63,749 bases of DNA from a virus, in IMG/VR virus record IMGVR_UViG_3300030390_001703, positions 1 through 63,749 of that record; one strand, 5' to 3'. Every line of letters begins with the position of its first letter. Positions within the stretch are counted from its first letter, which is position 1. The translations under genes were made by a program, and so were the position numbers. The notes below the pieces were generated by a model. It worked only from the letters and a program-made list of their open reading frames with translations. It did no database searches and was not told where the DNA came from. Shown in pieces: positions 16,830 to 25,900 of the stretch.

Positions 16830-17128
16830 TTTACAGGGCATCCCCGATCCTCTGTTCGACTTTCAAGGGGTTGCTTCCGAGCGACTTGTTCGAGAAGTAC
16901 AATCAGCCTGGCGGTCAATGGAAGTTAGAGTTGGACTTGCTCGTAGCAAACGAGATAGCCGAACAACTCAACGAATCAGTTCAAAAGGATTCCAAAGGTC
17001 GTAAGAAAAAGAATGCCAACAAAGCAATTGCTCGAAGGGATCAGAAGAGAAAATTGCATACACCAGCCGAAACCGCTAAACAACTCAACGCTTTAATTGA
17101 TAACAAGGGGGTGAAGAAAGATGGTTAG
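16808..17128 (+). CDS. Tail assembly chaperone extension (gpT-like, made by -1 frameshift)
   Basis: This frame is open from 16808 to 17128 in the -1 phase relative to the short chaperone and has no good start of its own (only TTG 16871, without a ribosome site). Its product is helical and becomes Lys-rich (RKKKNANKAIARRDQKRK), as gpT domains often are. The likely product is the G-T fusion, about 217 residues from 16482. It overlaps the tape-measure start by eight bases. Confidence 0.7.
   Translation, partial: RRSPFGLIYRASPILCSTFKGLLPSDLFEKYNQPGGQWKLELDLLVANEIAEQLNESVQKDSKGRKKKNANKAIARRDQKRKLHTPAETAKQLNALIDNKGVKKDG
16817..16823 (+). promoter_or_regulatory. Programmed -1 frameshift site CCCTTTG
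   Basis: The zero-frame reading is gtC CCT TTG gtc taa, which fits X XXY YYZ with X=C and Y=T. Tandem slippage moves CCT-TTG to CCC-TTT in the -1 frame. It lies six bases before the zero-frame stop, and the -1 frame is open exactly across this point. Tail chaperone genes of most long-tailed viruses use such a site. Confidence 0.7.
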
Positions 17129-19952
17129 ACAGGGTGGCAGCCGAGTTTTCTTCGACGTTGTAGGGCAGATGCAAGCGTCAAGGCTTATTTCCGATGCTTC
17201 GGAGATGGCTACTGTTGTTCAAGCAATCGTGCTTGACGCATTCGACGGTATCAAAGGTTCTCTCGACGGTATATTCTCAAGCGTCGGAACTGCAATTGAA
17301 GCAGTTCGTGAACCAGCTTTGGCTCTTGGTGAGTCCCAAATCTATTTTCGTAAGTTCTTTGACTTTGACGGCGTGGCTCAATATGAATCAGCAATCATTG
17401 ATCTTGGTGTAGCATTCGGGTTCACAGGAACAGAGGCACTTGAAGCAGGTGCAAGAATGGCTCAATTGGGCGGTCTATTCGGTTCTGGAGAGTCTATTGT
17501 AGCAGGAACAGAAGTCGGTATGGCCTTCGGTATGATCGGTGGTATGGAAACAGAAGACGCTCAACAGCGTCTAATCTCCCTCGCTCAACAAACAGGCTTC
17601 ATGTACGAAGGCGTAGGTAAGAAAGCCTTCTTTGCTATGGGAGCTGAAGAACAGCGACAAGTCGTACTTCGCAACTCTCTTTATGTTCTGGATCAACTAA
17701 ACACAGTCGAAAACAACTCCGTCGCTACGATGGAGCAACTTAGCACAGTGATGAATCAATTCTCTGCATCAGCTTCTATTGCCAACATGAGTATCGCTGA
17801 ACAGGCTGCATTATCAGCCACCCTGGTTGAATCCGGTGAGTCTGCGTCTAAGGCTGGCCGTGGTCTAAGGCAGATGCTACTACGAGTCGCCAGCGACACA
17901 GGAGGGGCTGCTACTGCACTTCACGAATACGGAGTAGCAACTCAAGACGTGAACGGCGACTTGGTAGGCTTGACTCGGATCATGCAGCAACTCAAGGACA
18001 ATGGGTTCGATGAGTTGGATTCAGCCCAACAAATGCAACTTGCTACGTCTGTTGCTGGTGCTAATCACGCTACTCGATTCATCAAGCTCATGGTGAACAT
18101 GGATCGTGTGACCACGCTTACGGCTGATGCTATCAGTCGAGAGTCCACAGCCCTTAGTGAAATGAACACCATAATGCAAACGGCAACATTCCAGGCAAAC
18201 CAAATGGCTGCTGCCCAAGAAACATTATCCGCTGCTATCGGCCAAGAACTTCTTCCAGCCATGACAAGGGCCGAAGGTGTTTCATTCTCTATGAAGCAGT
18301 CGTTCCTTGAGATGATGCAAACAAATCCAGACAACACAGGGTTGAATGCCTCCCTCGACAATACCGTTTCATTCCTCACAACAGGTGCTTCAAATGGTAT
18401 GATTATGGCTAATGCCATGTATGAGTTAGGTGGCGGTGCATTTGAGGCGTTCATGAACGTGCAATCTCTAATCATTTCAGTTCGAGTCTATCGAGTGATT
18501 ATGAAGCAGAATCTTGAGATTCAAAGAATGATGACTCAAGGTTTGCTTGGTCAAAAAGTGGCTATGCAGCAAATGTCGAACTTAGAGAACATAAAAATAT
18601 CTCAATCGGGAATACTAAAACAAAGTGAGTATTTCAAAAATCAATTGTTAAAAGACGGTCTTATGATCCAGAAGGAGTCGATTAGCTTTGGAAATATCAA
18701 GAATAGGCAATTAGCAGTCGAAAAACAGATAGCAACAGAAATCCTCGGATCAAAGAAAGCAAGCAACCATGCCGAACAAGAACTTGCTCGCTTGAAAGGT
18801 ATGACGGCAGCTATGACGCTTTCCCAAGCTGAAACAGTGTTAGCGGCCAACAACACAGAGATACTTGCACTTCAAGCCAAAGCAGGTAAAATACAGTCAA
18901 TTATTGCTCTCAAAGGCGAAGAACACATGATCGACGGTGTGACTGCCATAGAAACACAGAACTCTTTGACATTAGAAATTAACGCTCTCAACAATAAGAG
19001 AACTGTGATTCAGCAAGTAGTAGCGGGCCACACTCAATTAGCAAATGTCGAAGGTCGTGAAATGGGAGTCATGACCCAAAACACCAATGCTCGAATACAG
19101 GCGATAGCAAAGAAAAGAGAAGAGTTCCTTCAAACTCTCATGCTTCTTCGTGCTTCTGGTCATTTGACAAAGGCTGAACACGCGCAAATCTTGGCAACAA
19201 TGAATGCTACAAAGGCTAACGTTCAATACGCAAGCTCGGCACAGCGAATGCTTGGCGTTATGCTACGAATCCCACCCCAGGCTATGAGCGCAACTGCGGC
19301 TATGAACAGACTTGGTGGGGCTGCTGGTTTAGCAAGTATGTCACTTATGTTCATGGGTGACAGTGAGGATGCTATGCAAGCCTCTATGATCCTCATGGTT
19401 GCTTCAATGATTCCTGCTATCTTCTCGATGAGTGCTATGGGTGCGGCTACTGACAAAGCTACATTTTCAATGGTAGCATTCCAAGCAGTATCAACGGGCG
19501 GTCTTGCCCTTATTGCTATCGGAGCTTCTTTGCTTTTAGCAAGAAAGTTGATGAAAAATCACACAGAAGACTTAGTGGATAGTACGGTGAGCATAGCCGA
19601 AGGCTTCGACTTTGCCCAAAACTCAGCAAGCAACTTTGCGTTTGAACTTGACAAGCCAGGAGGCGCAACCGATCTTATGCTCGACTTTGGAAGTACAACC
19701 GAAGAATCTATGGATAAAGCCGAGAAGTCCATTCAAGACTTCATGAGCGCACGTGAAGAACTGTTCTTTGGATTCTCTGCAAGTCGAATGAACCAGACTC
19801 TATTCGATCAACTTGTCAATCAAGGTGTGGGCGAACTGTACTATCGAACAGAAGTCAATGTGAACAATCAATTCTTTGGTTTGACAACTGATGAAATGGT
19901 TAATCAAATCAGTTCTCAAGTTGAAGAACGAATCGTAGCGAGGGCTGGTTGA
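17121..19952 (+). CDS. Tail tape measure protein
   Basis: 943 residues. The TP901-type core is visible: the N-terminal half has IYFRKFFDFDGVAQYESAII, many Ala/Met/Gln helices, and a GLRQMLLRVA...TALHEYG segment around 250-275 that is typical of the family. Long coiled-coil stretches follow. Hydrophobic segments lie around 745-775 and 785-815 (GGLALIAIGASLLLARKLM), probably membrane-active during DNA entry. The protein sets tail length; about 940 residues would predict a tail of the order of 140 nm by the usual ~1.5 Å per residue rule. Confidence 0.85.
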   Translation: MVRQGGSRVFFDVVGQMQASRLISDASEMATVVQAIVLDAFDGIKGSLDGIFSSVGTAIEAVREPALALGESQIYFRKFFDFDGVAQYESAIIDLGVAFGFTGTEALEAGARMAQLGGLFGSGESIVAGTEVGMAFGMIGGMETEDAQQRLISLAQQTGFMYEGVGKKAFFAMGAEEQRQVVLRNSLYVLDQLNTVENNSVATMEQLSTVMNQFSASASIANMSIAEQAALSATLVESGESASKAGRGLRQMLLRVASDTGGAATALHEYGVATQDVNGDLVGLTRIMQQLKDNGFDELDSAQQMQLATSVAGANHATRFIKLMVNMDRVTTLTADAISRESTALSEMNTIMQTATFQANQMAAAQETLSAAIGQELLPAMTRAEGVSFSMKQSFLEMMQTNPDNTGLNASLDNTVSFLTTGASNGMIMANAMYELGGGAFEAFMNVQSLIISVRVYRVIMKQNLEIQRMMTQGLLGQKVAMQQMSNLENIKISQSGILKQSEYFKNQLLKDGLMIQKESISFGNIKNRQLAVEKQIATEILGSKKASNHAEQELARLKGMTAAMTLSQAETVLAANNTEILALQAKAGKIQSIIALKGEEHMIDGVTAIETQNSLTLEINALNNKRTVIQQVVAGHTQLANVEGREMGVMTQNTNARIQAIAKKREEFLQTLMLLRASGHLTKAEHAQILATMNATKANVQYASSAQRMLGVMLRIPPQAMSATAAMNRLGGAAGLASMSLMFMGDSEDAMQASMILMVASMIPAIFSMSAMGAATDKATFSMVAFQAVSTGGLALIAIGASLLLARKLMKNHTEDLVDSTVSIAEGFDFAQNSASNFAFELDKPGGATDLMLDFGSTTEESMDKAEKSIQDFMSAREELFFGFSASRMNQTLFDQLVNQGVGELYYRTEVNVNNQFFGLTTDEMVNQISSQVEERIVARAG

Positions 19953-19953
19953 G

Positions 19954-22900
19954 ATGAAAGACGTTTCAAACAGATTCACAGTCTGGCTTGCTGGTTTCTA
20001 TGAAGACTTCCAATCAATGCGAGTGATCTCCGAAGGAGAGGACTACGCCAGCACTGACTTCTTCACCAATCGAAGGGACTCTCACGCTGGCAACACTATG
20101 GCTTCACAGGCGTTAAACAACCCACGCTTTGCCTTTGACTACCTAACCAGGTCATTTACCTCAAAGAACCCACCTTCTCTTATTGGATCAGCGGCCTCGT
20201 CGGAAGCAGCATCTCTTCACAATGAAGGGCCGTCACAATGGCTCACCTACGACTCGAACCGTATTGGTGCGGCATTCTATGAGGGTCGAGCCTCACTCAC
20301 ATATCCAGACACTATCGGTGACGCTGCCTCCCTACGGACTTTCAATATAGCTCGAAGGGCTGACTTCTCACGTTTTGCTTCTGGATGGGGTACACAAAAC
20401 GAGTATTGGGTTCGTCAAGGAGATACCGATGCGACCTACGAAAGAAGCGGATTCACTGTCAACGCTACGCATGGCTATCCATTCGGCACTGCTTCAACAA
20501 GAGGCTATGGCAAGTTCGACATAGCATCACTACAACCTGCTGACACATCGGGAGTGCCACAACAGCGAGGGTCGATAGGATTTGACATCTCTAATTATCG
20601 TAAGCATAAGGTCATGCACAGCTCCAGCTTGTGCGGTGTCTATCTTGGTGAAACAGGCCAAGTCGCTGTCACTTCTTCTGGTATAGGCTTGCCCTACGCA
20701 TACCTTTACCCTATCAAATCCCCATCGGGCAAACCTTTCTTCCGCCACACCATGTCAAGAAGAGTGGCAGATTATTTGTCAAGTCAAGTGAGTCAAAATG
20801 GCTCGACCAACAAGTATAACTTCGCAGGACCACTAATTATCAAGAACTTCCCAGACGAAGGCGCACTTGGGGCTGACGATCAATGGTTCGCATTAAGCAC
20901 TACGACTGAATCAGTAGTGGCAACGGGCTTGTCATTTCCCTCTGGAGCAACAAGTATCACCCTACCACACACCCTTCCCTCTCCCCCATCAACAACCAAC
21001 ATTCTTAATCCATCCAATAACAGGCATTTACCTAACAAATCAAGCGGGACTCCAACTCAAACTTTACAGATCGGAGTTGCGACTTATACCTATTCTGGAT
21101 TAAGCGTTAGTGGTAGCGGAGATGTGACATTCTCTGGACTAAGCCCAGCCTTACCAAGCACACAAATACAGCCAACGGTTATCTTTTCTAAATGGACTAA
21201 TCAAGCGGCTGCTGACACTTCTTTAACGATATACAACATCACCACAGCAGGAACACCTGATCCTACAAGTATCGTCTTTCAAAACAGGCAAGATACCAGC
21301 GACGGCTTAGGTAGGCCACAACTTAATTTTAGGGATAATGCAGGGAACGTAGTTCAAACATCAGCAAGAACTCAAAATGGATCTGTTACCCAAGACACAC
21401 CCAGGTTCACTGTTAGTTCCAACACAGCGAAAGGCTACACGTATTATGTTGTGACTTTGACTTTAGAAAACCCAGACGGATTCGTGACAAATCCAGATTA
21501 TCAATTCTGCCGTGATCCGTTCTTCTCGTCTTTTGGAAATGTGTATGGTCGCCTGGGATTGGGTGACTACCTCACGCGAGAAAATCAAAGTCTTCCAGAG
21601 AAAATAACCGTCGTAAATAATGATGGTTCATACATGACTGATGGGGCTTGGCTTGGAGCTGTTGCTACTGTCAATGTTCGTCAAGCAACTTATGGATCAT
21701 ACACTGCTAACAACGGGCGACCTTTAGATGGTATGTTTGGATTCCAGCCTGTGATCGTCGGTGACACCGAGCTCAACGCTCAAACAGACGGCGAGCGATT
21801 CACCATTCGACTTGCGAATCAATCATTCAACAACGCTCAATCGGCATCTCCAGGGGAAGTTGATGCTTCGTATATGCTCTCTGTTGGATATTGTCAAACA
21901 CAAACAGGATTCTCTTTGAACGAAAGAGGCAATATGGCCGGTTCTAAAGCTGCTATCACGCACTTGTTTAGACCCGTCACAGGTCAAGGTCTTGCTGCAC
22001 CTCGCCAAACATTATTCAAAATGTTCACCGAAGGTACTACGGGCAAGACGAACTACACTTTGGATCAACTGTGGTATGACCTCGATATTGTCATGGACTT
22101 CACCTCACAGGGCTACGTGGTGTTTCATGATGGTGCAGCCGTTGGTGGTCTTACGAACTTCAACGCTAAACATGACGGTTCAGCTTGGACTGCGGCTGAC
22201 TTCTATGGTTGGTCGTTAGGTGTTCAACTTCAAACCGTTGTTGATGAAACAGACACTACGAGTTGGAATAACATCGTCACTATGATTGATCGTGCTGCCT
22301 ATATCTATGCTCTTGATGGTCGAATTGACACAGGAGGGGCTATTCCAACCTCGCCAAGTGAAGATTTCATCGTGGATAAGTTCAAGATCGTCAAGCAGGT
22401 CGATGGTATCAGTCAAATGGAATTGAATGTCATTGACGATACAGATTTATTGAATCTCCCTCAACTGTATTCTGGTCGGCCAAATTGGAAAGTTCTCCTG
22501 TTCCGAGATAACGACTATCGACCTATTCATTCTGCTATCGTAGCAAATGTCAATTGGAAGCAGAACGCCCAAAAGAAAACAAAGGAACTTGCTTTGAAAA
22601 GCAAAGACTCGATGGGTGAACTTGACTTCCAATTCCCCTACTTTGACGTAGGACAAAAAGATGGTGCGCCAAGTCTGGTTGCTGCATACCGTCGATACGA
22701 AGTTACGAACTATGCAAACATATTCCACTTTGGAGCTACTTCACTACTCAATCTCAACATGGTTCTTGGACTCGATGAAGACAGCAAAGGATCAACAGGA
22801 GAATACTTGCCTCGTTATGACCAACGAATGCGATTGTTTTCTGGTCATCCTATCCAAATGTACTCGAATGAAGAAGTCAACGGTCCGAACTATGTCGAAG

Positions 22901-25900
22901 ATGCTTGGGAAGTAAGTCGTCGCATAGATCACTTCATGCCAGACGCTAATGATGCTACAAAGACCAGAGCTGTATTTACATCGGACGCTATCAAGTGGTC
23001 GGAAGACCAAATACCAGCAGGTGTCAAAATAGCAATCAAAGGCAATTGGCGAAACGCTGGATCAAGTGTAGGAGGAAATAGTAGCATTAAGTCGTTGCCG
23101 GAGTTCGCTGAAAAAGGCTTCTTGACTTCACATTCTGGCTCAACAAACCCACAAACAACTCCCCAAAACGTATATCGTGGCGAATGGACTTCGGAACAAG
23201 CTCAAAGCGTTGTCACTTTCAATGCTATTGCTGCTGCAACGTCATTAGTCGTTGCTGACACCTCATTATTCCCTGCTTCTGGAACTGTAAAGGTCGGAGG
23301 TACGGGAGCATCGGCGTTTGGGGCTACACAAGTGACCTACACATCGAAGAACTCGACAACACTGTTCCTTTCTGGGGCAATAGGTCAAGACTTTGCCACA
23401 GGGACAGTAGTGAGGGAAACAACGAGTACAAATTATGTCATTATAGACCAAGCCTGGCAACGATCAATGGTCATCACCGACCTTCGAAATGACGGAACAG
23501 GCAAGTTACAAATGACAATAGCCACCGATCCTACTTCTTACGCTGGAATTAGCTACGAATTAGGAGGTGGAACAGGTTATGCGAATCCCGATTCTGCCCT
23601 GGCTAAGAATGATTTGATGACTCCTACGTTAGTACCAAGCGATCAGCAGTTCCGTATTTACATGAAACCTAACTCCGCTGGAACAGGTCATAACTCCAAT
23701 GTGGCTGACCTACCAAGCCAAGTGTTTGAAACGGTTTCGGTATCGGCAAATGGAAGCAGTCAAGCAACCTTTGTCACCACTACAAATGTTGCCTCACTGT
23801 CGGCAGGTCTTCAAGGAGCTTTACCTCTCACATTAGCGGCATCTTCTGGTGGTCTTGCTGACGGCTTAGAAGCTGACTTAGCCTACATGACATTCCCTAA
23901 ACAAAGACAAAAAGCGTTCTCTCTTCGCAACGTAGGTTCTTCTTATGCTCATCGAGATACTCACGCACGTTGGATTCGTGACATTCCTCAATCCCTATGG
24001 TTCCAAAAGACATTCGGCATTATGTCCGAATACCCATACGGAGCTACGGGTTGGTCGGGTTCTGCCTACACCAACGCAGCGACTCAAGACCTCGCAAGCA
24101 ATTTTAATTCTGGAGTCGATACGACAATTGCCCTTGCTGATACCTCAAAGTTCCCCTTCGCTGGTGTTTGTGAGATATGGTCTAACGATCCTTCTCCAAG
24201 AGCATTAAACAGTAGCAACGCAGTTATGCTTACCTCGTTTGCATATTCGGGCAAGACCTCGACTACGCTAACCAACGTTATGTTTGCCGACGCTAACAAA
24301 GGCGTTATCCCTATCAGTGGTGGGGCTGGATCAACAAGAGTTATCGCTCGAAACATTAGTGGTGACTACAAGCACTGTTTCATTCTCTGGGCCGATATGC
24401 GAAACGATGGATCAGCAGACGCAGATGGTGGGCGAAGAAAAGAAGACTTCGGGTTGATTCACCCTGTTCAACAGAACTACAAAATCAGCGTAGTGTGGGC
24501 TGAAACTGGAAAAGCATTTGTCGATCTCAAGCTCGGCCAAGACTGTGATATTTGGTCTTTAGATGCTAAGAATGACCCTGCGGCTACTGCTATTGCTGGT
24601 GGTTCAAAGAAAGCCTGGTCGGACGATCCTTCAGCAATCATGCTTGATTATGCTTCTCCGCCAACTCTTGTAGGTGGAAGAAGTGACGATACAGAATTAT
24701 TGGACTACTACAAAGATTGGCAAGACACCGCAGGTGCGTTTATTGTAGTCGATTTGTCGAAGTTCTTCAACGTCAACACAGAAGCTAACAATGGTCGTCT
24801 GGCTCAATCGTCTGGAGGCAACAAGCCTCTCGGAGAATATCTTGTTGAGGGTGCAGGTACACCTACGCTTATTGATTCGTATTGGTATCACGCAGCAGCA
24901 ACATTCCAAAACGCCGAGGAACCTATTCTCCAACACCAAAACTCTTACCGATGGGTCGATGCTGAAACAATCATAACGGCGGATCAAGTGTCATCGACCA
25001 CAGGAACTTTGTCGAATCTTGAAAGTACAGCAGACTTCCCCGCCAGGTTAGGTCTTACTTCTTTCGCAGGACAAAGCACCGCAGGTTTGATTGAATCAAA
25101 AACATTTGACGCAAACGGCAACGAGTCCGATATTCAATATGTGTTCACCTATACAGGGAAGAACGGCACGACTGAACTTACAGGCTTCAAATATCGTGAA
25201 GTGCGACAAACAGAAACCGTTGATGTAGCGGCTGGTTTGCTTTGGTCTGGCGATGCTTTCACTGTCGTTGGTGTTCCAGCCATGCAAGCAGAAGGAACAG
25301 TGATTCGTGCTTCGCTTGGATCAGCATTCCCTATGGGCTTCATGCTCAAGGTTGAGGGCAAAGTCAAATCTCCAAGCGGAGGTAACTACTTTGAGAATGA
25401 CAAGATTCGTATTTATCAAAAATCAGCTCTTTACAGCGATTGGTTTAAGCAAATCACTCTCCCTGCTCTATCGGACATTAACAACGTGCCTATGCTTGAA
25501 GACTTCAACGTGAGTGGCAACACTGCTGGTGCAGGTACGGTTGAGTCATTCGGTAGCGTTACAGAGGGGCAGAACAAGTCCATATTCCAAGTTATGAGAA
25601 CTCTCGGACAAAGCGCAGGTGTCGGTGACGGAGGATCACTTATCACCCTTAACTTCCAAATGGGGCGAGATAACCGCATGGAGTTCCGACCAACATACAA
25701 TTGTGGACTTTCACTAACAAGGGATAATCTCAAGGTGTCGAATCTCAAGACGAGTAAGGCTGCTTCTTTCAGTCACATTCGAGTCCTTTTCAACGGTGGA
25801 GAATCTTCGGTTACATTCCCTACTCTTGAATACAAAACGAATGTTCGGTTCAAGTACGTTAATGCTACTGATGTGTCTTCATTTGAGCAAGCTCTTGTTA

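Noticed and set aside
16795-17004. +1 frame after the short tail chaperone as the frameshift product
   Set aside because: No +1 slip signal; the -1 frame has a canonical heptamer, correct phase and a gpT-like basic domain.
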